Below, piece after piece: positions 25,271-34,229 of a DNA stretch of 64,000 bases. The notes under the pieces are model-generated. The model was not told the origin of the DNA. It worked only from the letters and a program-made list of their open reading frames with translations, and did not search any database. The position numbers and the translations under genes were made by a program. Positions within the stretch are counted from its first letter, which is position 1. Every line of letters starts with the position of its first letter. Origin of the DNA: Comamonas endophytica (lineage in GTDB: Bacteria > Pseudomonadota > Gammaproteobacteria > Burkholderiales > Burkholderiaceae_C); contig NZ_CP106883.1 in the NCBI RefSeq assembly GCF_023634805.2, forward strand, positions 62,001 to 126,000, read 5' to 3'.

Positions 25271-27222
25271 GAAACCACGAAGCTCTTTGGCTTGGAATCG
25301 CCCTGCGCTGGCTTGCCTGCATCATCCTTGGGAGGGCCGTCGCGTAGGGAGTCCGTGGGCACCGGCTTGACCTTGGAGCGCTTGGAGAAAGTGGGGTCCA
25401 GGAAATACAGGATCTGGCGGCCACGGATTACTGGCTGGCCAGCGACAAAAATCAGCATTTCGCCGGGCTCTGTGATCGCCCTGCCGCTGGTGTCTTTCTT
25501 TGGTCCCGGCAGGCGCATGATCTCGTCCGGCGTCATCAACGGCCGCTGGACTTCCTGGTAGCTGCGCGAGACCTGCTCGAGCACCAGGCCAAACCGCTTG
25601 CCTGAGGTCGAAATCTGCTCCTTGACGACGGTTGTCGTGCCGGTCATCTTCGACATCCATTCCGCTGTCTCTACCTTGTTGGGTGCAAAGGCAATGCGCA
25701 CATGGCAGTTGGAAATGATGCTTTCGTAGTTGGTATAGGCCTTGTAGAGCTGCTGCACGTCCTGCGTGATGAGGTACGCCTTCATGCCATAGCCAGCGAT
25801 ATAGGCGAGGGCTTCCTCGAAGACCTCCAGCTTTCCCAGCGTGGGAAATTCATCCAGCATCAGCAGCAGGCGGTGCTTGTGGGCAGTCTTCGAACGTCCG
25901 TCGTCAAACTCCATCTCGTCCGCCAGGGTGAAGACGATCATCGTCAACAGCAGCCGGGTCAGCGGCACCAGGCGCTTGGAGGTTTTTGGCGTGGATATGA
26001 GGTACAGCGAGACGGGGCGCTCGTGGTCCATCAGGTCGGCAATCCTGAAGTCGCTGCGGCTGGTGTTCTCTCCGACGATGGGGTCGCGGTAGAGAGAAAG
26101 CGCGTTGTTGGCGGTGGAAATGATGCTTCCGAGTTCGCGCGCGGGCGTGTTCAGCATGCGGCTGCCCACGCTGGTGATCACCAGGGCGGCCTCTCCGTCA
26201 GCAGGCTCCTGGCTCTTGAATTTGACTTCGCGCATTTCAGCGAACAACCCGGCCAGAGCCCTTGGATCGCCGTCTGAATCGTCCGCAAGATCGTTTTTGG
26301 TGCCTGGGGCCGCAAAGACACCGACCCCGGTGAGCATGTGTCCGATGTCCTGTAGGCAGGGGGTACGGCCCACTTTTTCGGCCTTGTAGAGGGCGTGCAG
26401 GATCAGCCCGACCAGCAGTTCGAACGCCGCGCTGCGGAAGTGGTTGCCCTCGATGCCCTTGCCGTCCGAGTCCACCACCATCAGCGCGATGTTTTGCGTG
26501 TCGCTGACCTGGAAGCGGGTGCGGTGCCCGATCTCCGACAAAGGGTTCCAGGCGCAGCTTGAGCCTGGCTTGGCTGGGTCGAAGCGAAGCACCACGTTGT
26601 TGGCGTGGTGCTTTCTCCAGCCTGAAGTCATGGCGTAGTTCTCGCCCTTGATGTCCAGGACGAAAACGCTCTGTGGCCAGCTCAGCAAGGTAGGAATGAC
26701 CAGGCCGACCCCCTTGCCGGATTGCGTGGGCGCGAGTGCCGCGATATGTTCCGGGCCATCGTGCCGAAGGTAATGGGTCGCCCCGGTTTTGGGGTCGTCA
26801 AACGCGCCGCAGTAGACGCCCTGTCCCGGCTTGCCATCGGGGGGCAGCAGCCCCGTTTTCCTTACCTGCTCCAACGTCGCGAACTGCGCTGTTCCGTGCA
26901 CCTCCTCGTGCTTGCGCGGGCTGCGTGACTTCAGGCCAATCCACGACACATAGAACATCAGCCCGAACAGCACGCTGCTGAAAAAAATGATGGCCGCGTA
27001 GTGGTAGGTGCTGGGGGCGTGGTCATAGAACTTGAACAGCCATCGCCACCAGTCGAAGGGGCCGTAGAGCATGCCGGCAACCGGTTTCCCGAGCGATGTG
27101 GGGTAGCCCAGGCGGCTGGCGACGAATTGCGTGCAGACGCTGCTGGCGGCCGTCACGAACAGCAGGAAAACACCGCCGCCCACCATCCTTAGCCAAACGA
27201 TGGAGGAATTTTTTGCGTTCAT
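25267..27222 (-). CDS. traG: TraG/VirD4 coupling protein
   Basis: Encodes 651 aa. Two N-terminal TM segments (about 10-32 and 75-96) are followed by the ATPase domain with Walker A APTQSGKGVG and Walker B LLLMLDEFPTLG. It links the relaxosome to the secretion channel and pumps DNA. Overlapping start and stop codons join it to traF and traI. Order traI-traG-traF is as in RP4 Tra1 without a recognisable traH. Confidence 0.95.
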   Translation of the reverse strand: MNAKNSSIVWLRMVGGGVFLLFVTAASSVCTQFVASRLGYPTSLGKPVAGMLYGPFDWWRWLFKFYDHAPSTYHYAAIIFFSSVLFGLMFYVSWIGLKSRSPRKHEEVHGTAQFATLEQVRKTGLLPPDGKPGQGVYCGAFDDPKTGATHYLRHDGPEHIAALAPTQSGKGVGLVIPTLLSWPQSVFVLDIKGENYAMTSGWRKHHANNVVLRFDPAKPGSSCAWNPLSEIGHRTRFQVSDTQNIALMVVDSDGKGIEGNHFRSAAFELLVGLILHALYKAEKVGRTPCLQDIGHMLTGVGVFAAPGTKNDLADDSDGDPRALAGLFAEMREVKFKSQEPADGEAALVITSVGSRMLNTPARELGSIISTANNALSLYRDPIVGENTSRSDFRIADLMDHERPVSLYLISTPKTSKRLVPLTRLLLTMIVFTLADEMEFDDGRSKTAHKHRLLLMLDEFPTLGKLEVFEEALAYIAGYGMKAYLITQDVQQLYKAYTNYESIISNCHVRIAFAPNKVETAEWMSKMTGTTTVVKEQISTSGKRFGLVLEQVSRSYQEVQRPLMTPDEIMRLPGPKKDTSGRAITEPGEMLIFVAGQPVIRGRQILYFLDPTFSKRSKVKPVPTDSLRDGPPKDDAGKPAQGDSKPKSFVVS

Positions 27223-29639
27223 AGCTCGACACCTTTATTGCGGTCAATAAAGCGCCCCCGGGCGTCCAGATGGACTGTCTGGCCCACGCGCCACCGCGCG
27301 GCCTTGGCGACAACATGCACGCTTGCAGGCTTCACCACCACCTCGTTTGCGTGCTGAAGCAAAAGCACCTCCGAGCCATCTTGCATACGCCGCTTGCCGG
27401 CGTACCGGAAGGCTCCGGCATCGCCGGGCATCCATAGCCGGTGATAGCCTATAGACGATATTTTTTGGCCCAATGCATTGCGCTCATTGACCCAAATTGT
27501 TACGTTCAACAGGTTTCCTTCCGAGGTGTTCGGCTCCCCTGCCCTCGCGTTCTTGCGCTGTTCCCCGGGTGATTGCTTCTGGCTAGCAGGGGCTGGAGTT
27601 CCTGCTGCAGCCCTTTTGACCGATTCTTGGGATGACGCCAGCAAATCCGCTGTAGGCGGTACGGCCACCTCCCTGCTTTTCGGCCCTTCTTTTGGTGCCT
27701 GTTCTTGGCTGGCTTGGATTGGATTCGCCGGTGGCATCTGTACCTTGAAACGCATCGAGGCCTGCCTCGACTGCTCCATTGACTCGTCCACGAAAGTGAC
27801 CTGCAAGCCATGCAGGCCGGCCAGCGCAGCTACTTCGAGCCGGAATGCAGCACTTCCCTCCACAATCAATGGCTGGCTCTCGAATTTCTGCGCGGCCAAG
27901 TCCAACGCCACCATGGCGGCCCCCGTGGTCGCGATCTGCGCATGGACATGGGTCTTCCGGTCGATCACCACCCCACCGTCCACAGTCCGGTACGCCACGC
28001 TTCCGTCCCTGCGCACCTTGGGCATCAAGGAGTTCATCACGATGGCCTTTGCCTGGTCTGCCCTCTCGGCGGTAAGCAGGTCGCCATGCCATTTGCGTGC
28101 GACCTCGTCTCGCTCGCGCAGTACAGCCAAGGCCTCGAGGTTTCCGCTTTCGGCTTGCTCGGTCAGCCAGCGAGCCCAGCCCGGCATACTGGTGCGGGAA
28201 AAAAGCGCCCTCCTTTGCTGTTTCAGCGCCTGGCGGTTGTTGGCTCTTGTGGCTTGGAACTGCTGCCGTAAGGTGCCTTGCGTGATGCTGCGCACGGCTC
28301 CCTTGGGTGCGGCTTTCAGCAAGGTGCGCTGGGCGTGCATCCACTTCCGCAATCGGGCGTTGGCTTCCAGCCCGGTTAGCCTGATCCGCTCGAGCCCCAT
28401 GCGCCGTGCCGCTGCTTGCTCCTGGCGCTCGCGCAGGTAGCTTGCATAGAGCGCAGCGGCGGATACGCCCATTCCCCGTGGCCGGGGGGCATAGGACTTG
28501 TTGCTCTTGCGCTGCAATTTATGCGCTGCCGGCTGATAGGGTCCCAGCCGGTCCGATAGGGCTTTTAAGGACAGGTCGCGTCCGCAGCTGCTGGCCTTGG
28601 TCCAGAGTGGGAGTCCGGGATCGCCAAAGACCAGGCCCGCTCCGCGCAGATTGGCTTCTAGCCCATGCCTGGCCACAGCCATGTGTATTTCAGCCCAGCT
28701 GGTAGCGGCACGCAGCTCTGCGGCAATTTCGCGTGCCACATAACCCGTGAGCGTTTCGATGCCGCTCTTGGCCTCTATATCTATTCCTTTATGGCCAACA
28801 TTTTCTCTATGGCCATTTCCCGCCCGTCGCATGCCGTCAGCGCTGCTTTCTCCTGCGGCCCCCAGACCACTACATGCATCACCCGGCAATAGCACCTTAT
28901 TTCGGTTGGCAGCGTGTGCCAAACCGCAGCCGGACAGCGTTCGCAAATCGTTGAAGGTGTTGGCCTCTGGTGACTCTTCAAACGAGATATCGTAGGACTT
29001 AAGTAAGTATTTTCTGAATTTGCTATCTCTCTCGCTGCAGATCTGCTCTGGTCCGAGCTGAATGAATCCTTGTCGTTCATTTTCAATCTCCTTGGCTCCA
29101 TGGAAAGTTCGTTGCAAGGCGTATTTGATCTCAAGCGCATCGCATGCCTGCATGAGCCGTTTCTTGTCGTAGTAAGGCTCGATATTCTGCAGCCCCGTAG
29201 GATGGACCTTATTGATTGCTACATGGACATGCAAGTGATCCGTGTCCTTATGGATGGCAGATATCCTTTGGTGGTCCGCCAAGCCTATGGCTGCGCACAA
29301 TTCATCTTCAATCGCATGCAAGACATCAAGGCTTGGATTTTCACCTTGCGGAAATGAAAACACCAAATGATAGGTTTTATCGGCCTTTGATTTCCTGTTT
29401 TCTGCTTGTTTCGCGCTGATCAATATCGTGGCAATGGCCGGGTCGTCCGTACCGCAGTTTGTCACTCTATAGCTAGCCACCCGTTCACCTACGGCAGTCG
29501 TCTCCTGGGTGTCCAAAATATAGTCTGCGGTCCTTAGCCACGAGGCAGGATCGATACCTCCCTTGGCGGCAATCATGTACCGCACCAGCCTGGCCGGGCT
29601 TGAGGTTCCCTTGGCCCGAGGTATTCTTTTGGCAATCAT
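27219..29639 (-). CDS. traI: TraI relaxase, MOBP type, with LPD7-like C-terminal domain
   Basis: Encodes 806 aa. The N-terminal relaxase domain has the catalytic Tyr21 (ARLVRYMI), a Ser/Gly-rich motif II region and the metal-binding motif III HKDTDHLHVHVAINKVH (about 130-146), typical of the RP4 TraI/VirD2 group. A helical, Arg-rich middle follows. Residues about 520-660 resemble the LPD7 domain often found at relaxase C-termini (SVAYRTVDGGVVIDRKTH). It nicks oriT, stays bound to the 5' end and pilots transfer. It overlaps traJ by four bases. Confidence 0.93.
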   Translation of the reverse strand: MIAKRIPRAKGTSSPARLVRYMIAAKGGIDPASWLRTADYILDTQETTAVGERVASYRVTNCGTDDPAIATILISAKQAENRKSKADKTYHLVFSFPQGENPSLDVLHAIEDELCAAIGLADHQRISAIHKDTDHLHVHVAINKVHPTGLQNIEPYYDKKRLMQACDALEIKYALQRTFHGAKEIENERQGFIQLGPEQICSERDSKFRKYLLKSYDISFEESPEANTFNDLRTLSGCGLAHAANRNKVLLPGDACSGLGAAGESSADGMRRAGNGHRENVGHKGIDIEAKSGIETLTGYVAREIAAELRAATSWAEIHMAVARHGLEANLRGAGLVFGDPGLPLWTKASSCGRDLSLKALSDRLGPYQPAAHKLQRKSNKSYAPRPRGMGVSAAALYASYLRERQEQAAARRMGLERIRLTGLEANARLRKWMHAQRTLLKAAPKGAVRSITQGTLRQQFQATRANNRQALKQQRRALFSRTSMPGWARWLTEQAESGNLEALAVLRERDEVARKWHGDLLTAERADQAKAIVMNSLMPKVRRDGSVAYRTVDGGVVIDRKTHVHAQIATTGAAMVALDLAAQKFESQPLIVEGSAAFRLEVAALAGLHGLQVTFVDESMEQSRQASMRFKVQMPPANPIQASQEQAPKEGPKSREVAVPPTADLLASSQESVKRAAAGTPAPASQKQSPGEQRKNARAGEPNTSEGNLLNVTIWVNERNALGQKISSIGYHRLWMPGDAGAFRYAGKRRMQDGSEVLLLQHANEVVVKPASVHVVAKAARWRVGQTVHLDARGRFIDRNKGVEL

Positions 29640-30004
29640 TGCTTATGCATCCGCGACATCAAAAATGTCATTTCGGTCTGCAAGGCCCGGAAATCCATCA
29701 TCATGGCCTCGACATCGATTGGCCGCGCACCCTGCCCCCGCTTTTCAGCCAGCCAAAGTTTCAATAGCCCAGCGACGCGGCCAAGATCGCCATTGACCTT
29801 TGCGATATCACTGACCGCTTGGAAATCAAGCTTTGAACGGATTGGGTTCTTTAATCCGGCAGCCAGAAGGTAGGCGGACAGGGATAAACCGGCTTGGTCG
29901 GCCAATTCCGCAACCTTTGCTTTTTCCACGTCTGTCACCCAGACTTTGATGGGCGGCACTTCACGGCGTGGCCGAGGCTGCTGATCGTCGTTTTCGTGTG
30001 ACAT
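29636..30004 (-). CDS. traJ: TraJ/MobC-like oriT-binding accessory protein
   Basis: Encodes 122 aa from the ATG at 30004. A basic N-terminus (RPRREVPPIKVWVTDVEK) leads into a ribbon-helix-helix-like segment (AKVAELADQAGLSLSAYLLA) and the helical GLKNPIRSK...VNGDLGRVAGLLKLWL tail typical of TraJ and MobC. It should bind an inverted repeat at oriT and recruit TraI. A perfect six-base-arm inverted repeat at 30059-30074 lies directly upstream. Confidence 0.88.
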   Translation of the reverse strand: MSHENDDQQPRPRREVPPIKVWVTDVEKAKVAELADQAGLSLSAYLLAAGLKNPIRSKLDFQAVSDIAKVNGDLGRVAGLLKLWLAEKRGQGARPIDVEAMMMDFRALQTEMTFLMSRMHKQ

Positions 30005-30058
30005 CTGGAATGCCCTCACTGGAACTGGTGCGCCAACCTGGCGTTTGTCTTTGGTGCT

Positions 30059-30175
30059 ATTCGCGGCAGCGAATCCCAGCCTCGCAGAGCAAGATGCGTC
30101 GAGCCGAAGGCGAGTAAGCAGGGGGGCTGGAGGCAGGAGCGGCGCAGCCGCGTAGGCCTACAGCACACATCTTGC
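30059..30175. other. oriT: Probable origin of transfer (oriT) with nic-like sites
   Basis: Located between the divergent traJ and traK genes, as in RP4. On the minus strand, CATCTTG|C at 30096-30089 fits the MOBP nic consensus (YATCYTG|Y). The inverted repeat ATTCGC-ggca-GCGAAT (30059-30074), a likely TraJ site, lies 15 bases 3' of it. A second CATCTTG|C occurs on the plus strand at 30168-30175. I favour the first because of the adjacent repeat. The exact nick is inferred. Confidence 0.65.
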
Positions 30176-30285
30176 CGTCAAGCTTTTGCGCCGCGTGGAT
30201 AATCCAGCGTAGCACGCAGGCCGCAATTAATCCTCCATAGACTATATTTTCCGCAAGGAATTGCGCCACTCTTCCAAAGTTGCCT

Positions 30286-30358
30286 TAAATTTCCTTTGTG
30301 CAGGCTTCGAGCTTTCAAAAGTTTCGCTAAATTTCCTTGATTTTCATTAAATTGCTTT
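30286..30358. repeat. Helically phased AT-rich repeats before traK
   Basis: TAAATTTCCTT occurs at 30286-30296 and 30328-30338, and a related TTAAATTGCTTT begins near 30347. Spacings of about 42 and 20 bp are near whole numbers of helical turns, so the DNA is probably bent. In RP4, TraK wraps a bent intergenic region next to nic, and these repeats could be its binding sites. Confidence 0.45.
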
Positions 30359-30412
30359 GCACGCATCGCTAGAAATCTGCTTGGTTTGAGCGCACGCGCT
30401 AAGGAGAACAGC

Positions 30413-30769
30413 ATGCAAGATCAGCCTACTCAGGCCCAGCGCGGCCAAGGGCGCGTGGCCTTCCTGGCATTGCTTGAGAAATTCCGGACGCTGCTTCTAG
30501 AGGGCCATTCACTGCTCACCATCCACAAGGATCACCAGCAGCAACTCGGCATCTCCTATCCGCAATTCACCAAATATATCAACCGATATCTGAGTGCGGA
30601 AGTAAAGGATAGGCACCAAAAGGAAATTTCCGTCGGCTTGGGTAGACATCTGCTGAATGCTTCCCGAATGAAAAACCACAGTCTAAAGACACAGAAAAAA
30701 CCTGCAGGCAATCCCAATGGATTTACCTACAACCCCAACAGCGGAAACTCACGCGGCGATCTCATTTGA
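30413..30769 (+). CDS. traK: TraK-like oriT-binding protein
   Basis: Encodes 118 aa from the ATG at 30413, preceded by an AAGGAG ribosome site. The core RVAFLALLEKFRTLLLEGHS and HQQQLGISYPQFTKYINRYL matches the TraK family, which binds DNA next to nic and compacts it into a relaxosome. The C-terminus is basic. Position (first gene on the opposite side of oriT from traJ) and following traL and traM support the call. Confidence 0.85.
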   Translation: MQDQPTQAQRGQGRVAFLALLEKFRTLLLEGHSLLTIHKDHQQQLGISYPQFTKYINRYLSAEVKDRHQKEISVGLGRHLLNASRMKNHSLKTQKKPAGNPNGFTYNPNSGNSRGDLI

Positions 30770-30785
30770 ATCAAGAGGATTTAAA

Positions 30786-31505
30786 ATGAAACAGGTTCAT
30801 TTTACCCTGCAAGGCAAAGGCGGCGTTGGCAAATCCTTCATATCGGCCTTGCTGATTCAATACCTTCGCTCCAAAGGCAATGAGGTACAGGCGGTTGATA
30901 CCGACCCTGTGAATGCCACGCTGTCCGGCTACAAGGCATTCAATACGCAGCGCCTTGAGCTCATAAAGAACGGCACACTGAATGAAAGAAATTTCGACAA
31001 CCTGATTGAACAGATTGTGGCGGAAGACAGCGACTTTGTTGTTGACAATGGCGCGGCATCATTCCTTCCGCTGACCTACTACCTTGCAGAGAATGACGCA
31101 ATAAATATCATCCAGGAAAATGGCAAGCAGGTCGTAATTCACACGGTCATTACCGGCGGACAAGCCATGCGCGACACTTTGGCCGGGCTGGCCTCGTTGG
31201 CTGAGCAAATGCCCGGAGATGCGCAAATAGTAGTATGGCTCAATGAATATTTCGGCGACATTGAAGCTGCGGGCACGCAATTCGAGCACATGCAGGTCTA
31301 CAAGAATAACAAGGATCGCATTGCTGGAATTGTTCGGATTGCACGACAAACCAGCACAACCTATGGCGAGGACATCAAACTGATGCTCGACAGCAAGCTT
31401 ACTTTTGAAGAAGTAAAGCAAGCGCCAGAGTTCAAGTTGATGGCCAAGTCGCGTTTGGAAAAAACAAAATCTGCAATCTTTGACCAGCTTGCGCTTGTTG
31501 TCTGA
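30786..31505 (+). CDS. traL: TraL-like ParA/MinD-type ATPase
   Basis: Encodes 239 aa from the ATG at 30786 (AGAGGA upstream). A deviant Walker A, LQGKGGVGKSFISALL, and a VDTDPVNATLSGYK motif identify a ParA/MinD-superfamily ATPase. RP4 TraL (241 aa) sits in the same place; its role in transfer is minor and poorly defined. This gene should not be mistaken for a plasmid ParA, since no parB or centromere is adjacent. Confidence 0.88.
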   Translation: MKQVHFTLQGKGGVGKSFISALLIQYLRSKGNEVQAVDTDPVNATLSGYKAFNTQRLELIKNGTLNERNFDNLIEQIVAEDSDFVVDNGAASFLPLTYYLAENDAINIIQENGKQVVIHTVITGGQAMRDTLAGLASLAEQMPGDAQIVVWLNEYFGDIEAAGTQFEHMQVYKNNKDRIAGIVRIARQTSTTYGEDIKLMLDSKLTFEEVKQAPEFKLMAKSRLEKTKSAIFDQLALVV

Positions 31506-31516
31506 GGGAGGCAACG

Positions 31517-31969
31517 ATGATCGACTTCGATGAAATCAGGAAAGAGCTCGCGATTCGCCACAATGTTTTGCTTGGCAAGGACGACCCTATACTTGTCACC
31601 GTCACACTCAATGAATTGGTTCTCAAGCAATATCTCGATTTAGTTGAAAGCCAGTATGCGGAGACCAGCAAGGAGCTTACTGTCATCCTGCAGCAGCACG
31701 TTGAGCAATCTAAGCAAACCGCTGGGAAAATAATCACCGAGGCGTCCAATTATGTCAGTGAGCAAGTACATAAATCTATGGAATCCACTTTGCAGCAGGT
31801 CACAACCGAATTAAAGAAGGATATTCAGTCTGCGATGAACCTTCAAAGAAGGTCACTGGCCTCTGCTGTCGAGGCCCAATCTTTCAGGAAAGCAGCGTAT
31901 ATTTCAGCTATTACGGCAGGAGTATCTGCCTTGATTGCTGTGGGGGCAGTTATCTTCGCTGCGCTTTGA
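31517..31969 (+). CDS. traM: TraM-like transfer protein
   Basis: Encodes 150 aa. The N-terminal DFDEIRKELAIRHNVLLGKD is followed by a central coiled-coil region and one C-terminal TM helix (about 128-150). Size, order and topology match RP4 TraM, which helps transfer in an undefined way. It is 12 bp after traL and is likely co-transcribed. Confidence 0.8.
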   Translation: MIDFDEIRKELAIRHNVLLGKDDPILVTVTLNELVLKQYLDLVESQYAETSKELTVILQQHVEQSKQTAGKIITEASNYVSEQVHKSMESTLQQVTTELKKDIQSAMNLQRRSLASAVEAQSFRKAAYISAITAGVSALIAVGAVIFAAL

Positions 31970-32029
31970 TAAGATGCTGATTGCCCCGTCTACGTAGGGG
32001 GTCCTCTCACTACGGAAACAGGAGGTGCC

Positions 32030-32284
32030 ATGCGAACGGATTCGCAAGACGCCGATGACGCACACAGCAAAGCGATCTCCCCAGAGCGATTGATCTTCGC
32101 TCGCAACTTCCGTAAAGCACGGACAAAAGCCAAGTTGACCCAGCGGGGCGTCACCAAGCGAACCGGATTCGCCCAGTCATGGATCAGCGCAGTTGAAACA
32201 GGACGTAGCAATATCAATCTCGACAACATGGCAGTTTTAGCCAAATGCGTTGACGTTCCGCTCTGGCAACTCCTTGTGCCATAG
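32030..32284 (+). CDS. Small XRE-family HTH regulator
   Basis: Encodes 84 aa, almost entirely a Cro/CI-type HTH: FARNFRKARTKAKLTQRGVT, then AQSWISAVETGRSNINLDNM. An AGGAGG ribosome site (32020-32025) stands before the ATG. A strong terminator follows and then the trb operon. It may repress tra or trb transcription; the dyad at 32385-32402 is a possible target. RP4 has no gene here, so this regulator is specific to this lineage. Confidence 0.85.
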   Translation: MRTDSQDADDAHSKAISPERLIFARNFRKARTKAKLTQRGVTKRTGFAQSWISAVETGRSNINLDNMAVLAKCVDVPLWQLLVP

Positions 32285-32320
32285 GAAAAAAATTGGCTTA
32301 AACCTCCATCCATAATGGAT

Positions 32321-32350
32321 AAAACCATGCTTCTGGGCATGGTTTTTTTT
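32321..32350 (+). terminator. Rho-independent terminator after the traKLM-HTH block
   Basis: The stem AAAACCATGC / GCATGGTTTT (six-base loop) is followed directly by a run of ten T. It separates the tra from the trb operon. Confidence 0.92.
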
Positions 32351-32384
32351 TGTTTCATGTGTATGTTGCGCCATTTTTCCAATT

Positions 32385-32402
32385 GATAGTCTACTGACTA
32401 TC
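32385..32402. promoter_or_regulatory. Dyad operator candidate upstream of trbB
   Basis: GATAGTC-tact-GACTATC is a perfect seven-base-arm inverted repeat between the terminator and trbB, 61 bp before the trbB start. Its position suits a repressor site over the trb promoter; the HTH protein encoded at 32030 is the nearest candidate. Confidence 0.6.
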
Positions 32403-32462
32403 ACGCCGCACAGGCATTGGTGACCGAACGCGCCAGGAAAGCACCCAAGGACGGGGGGCAAT

Positions 32463-33434
32463 ATGCAAAGTTCAGAACCCTTCAACCTGTCACTGAACCG
32501 ATCGGAGCATGAGCGCCGCATCAATGAGAAGCTGCGCCGCGAACTTGGTCCGAACATCTGCCGGCTCCTGGAAGATCCGGATGTGATCGAGATCATGCTC
32601 AACCCCGACGGAAAGTTGTGGGTGGAATGCCTTGGGGCGCCGATGGTATCGATCGGGGGGCTTTCAGCCTCGCAAGCAGAGTCGCTCATGGGGACGGTGG
32701 CCTCGACCCTGAAGACGCAGATAACCGCTCAGAACCCCATCCTGGAATGCGAGTTGCCGCTGGACGGCTCGCGTTTCGAGGCGCTGATCCCTCCCGTTGT
32801 GCGCTCGCCTACCTTCACCATCCGCAAGAAGGCGATCAGGATCTTTTCGCTGGATGACTATGTAGACGCTGGGACCATGAACTCGGACCAGCGTGACGCG
32901 ATCCAGGCGGCTGTGCGCAACCGACGCAACATCCTGGTGGTGGGGGGAACGGGGACCGGCAAGACGACGCTCACCAACGCCATCACCGACTACATGACGA
33001 AAGTCTGTCCCCAGGATCGGCTGGCGATCATCGAGGACACCGGCGAGCTGCAATGCAATGCGCCCAATGCCGTGACGATGAGGTCCGTCGATCACGTGGA
33101 CATGACGCGGCTGCTCAAGGCCACGATGCGGCTGCGCCCGGACCGGATCCTGGTGGGCGAAGTCCGCGATGGCGCTGCCCTGGCGCTGCTCAAGGCCTGG
33201 AACACGGGGCACCCCGGCGGGGCTGCAACCGTGCACGCGAACTCGGCTGCTGCCGGATTGATCCGCCTGGAACAGCTGGTCGCTGAAGCCACCCAGGCAC
33301 CAATGCAATCGCTCATCGCCGAAGCCATCGATCTGATTGTTTCCATCGGGAAGGAGAGCGGCAAAAGGCGCGTTCAGGAGGTCGTCTTGGTTGAAGCCTA
33401 CGACGGCCATGCTTACGTCACCAAACCAGTCTAG
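32463..33434 (+). CDS. trbB: TrbB/VirB11 conjugation ATPase
   Basis: Encodes 323 aa. Walker A is VVGGTGTGKTTL (about 159-170), the Asp box LAIIEDTGELQ, the Walker B-like LRPDRILVGEVRDG and the His box GHPGGAATVHANSA. It forms a hexameric ring at the base of the type IV secretion channel. It is the first gene of the trb operon. Confidence 0.95.
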   Translation: MQSSEPFNLSLNRSEHERRINEKLRRELGPNICRLLEDPDVIEIMLNPDGKLWVECLGAPMVSIGGLSASQAESLMGTVASTLKTQITAQNPILECELPLDGSRFEALIPPVVRSPTFTIRKKAIRIFSLDDYVDAGTMNSDQRDAIQAAVRNRRNILVVGGTGTGKTTLTNAITDYMTKVCPQDRLAIIEDTGELQCNAPNAVTMRSVDHVDMTRLLKATMRLRPDRILVGEVRDGAALALLKAWNTGHPGGAATVHANSAAAGLIRLEQLVAEATQAPMQSLIAEAIDLIVSIGKESGKRRVQEVVLVEAYDGHAYVTKPV

Positions 33435-33442
33435 AGGTCCTT

Positions 33443-33910
33443 ATGCAAGTTGCATCCACTTCGGCACCGTCCTCACTCACCGGCAAGGCGTGGGCCATCG
33501 TATCCAGCCCGTACTTCTGGCTGGGTGTTGTCCTCGTGGTTTTTCTGTTCGGCCTCATCCAGCCTGCGCATGCAGCGGATGCGTCCGATGGTGGCGGCGC
33601 CGGCCTGCCGTGGGAAGTCCCCCTGGGCAAGCTCAAGAAATCGGTGAGCGGGCCGGTGGCCTTTGCCATCGCGCTGCTGGGGATCATTGCCTGCGGATCC
33701 ACGCTCATCTGGGGTGGCGAAGTGTCGGAGTTCACCCGCCGGATGGTCTATGTCGTCCTGGTGGTCTGCATGATCGTCTTTGCCAACACCATGCTGACGG
33801 GCGCGCTGTTCTCGGGTGCCTTGGTGCCCCCTCAAGCTGCCGCTGGTGCGGCAATGCATACCCAGCCACAGCCGGCGCGCTGGCCGGCCCTGGGAGGCAC
33901 CAATGGATAG
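33443..33910 (+). CDS. trbC: TrbC/VirB2 pilin
   Basis: Encodes 155 aa. A long N-terminal signal with a hydrophobic core (WLGVVLVVFLFGLIQP) ends at AHAAD. The mature pilin carries two TM helices (GPVAFAIALLGIIACGSTLI and RMVYVVLVVCMIVFANTML) separated by WGGEVSEF, as in RP4 TrbC, and a C-terminal tail that TraF would remove. A cyclised pilin is likely by analogy. Confidence 0.92.
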   Translation: MQVASTSAPSSLTGKAWAIVSSPYFWLGVVLVVFLFGLIQPAHAADASDGGGAGLPWEVPLGKLKKSVSGPVAFAIALLGIIACGSTLIWGGEVSEFTRRMVYVVLVVCMIVFANTMLTGALFSGALVPPQAAAGAAMHTQPQPARWPALGGTNG

Positions 33911-34217
33911 CAACGAACCGCTGCGCCTGACGCCATTTCACCGGGCGCTGCACCGCCCGCAGCAAATCATGGGCGGAGAGCGCGAGCTGATGCTGTTCTC
34001 CATGCTGATTGCCGGTGGCCTGGTGGTTTCGGCGCTCAACCTGCTGGCAACGGGCATTGGCCTGGTGCTCTGGCTGGTCTGTGTCTATGGCCTGCGCAAG
34101 ATGGCCAAGGCCGATCCTGAAATGTCGAAGGTCTATCTGCGGCAACTGAAATACCGGGCCTACTACAGCCCGTTTTCCCGGCCCTTCCGCCTCGCGAAAT
34201 CGCCCCGGGTCTACTAG
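33903..34217 (+). CDS. trbD: TrbD/VirB3
   Basis: Encodes 104 aa, the usual length. RLTPFHRALHRPQQIMGGER at the N-terminus and two close TM helices (about 28-65) are the VirB3/TrbD pattern. The start lies inside the end of trbC (eight-base overlap), so the two are coupled. Confidence 0.92.
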   Translation: MDSNEPLRLTPFHRALHRPQQIMGGERELMLFSMLIAGGLVVSALNLLATGIGLVLWLVCVYGLRKMAKADPEMSKVYLRQLKYRAYYSPFSRPFRLAKSPRVY

Positions 34218-34229
34218 AAGGAGCTCGCA

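Noticed and set aside
30786..31505. TraL as a plasmid partition ParA
   Set aside because: It lies between traK and traM in RP4 order and has no ParB gene or centromere beside it.
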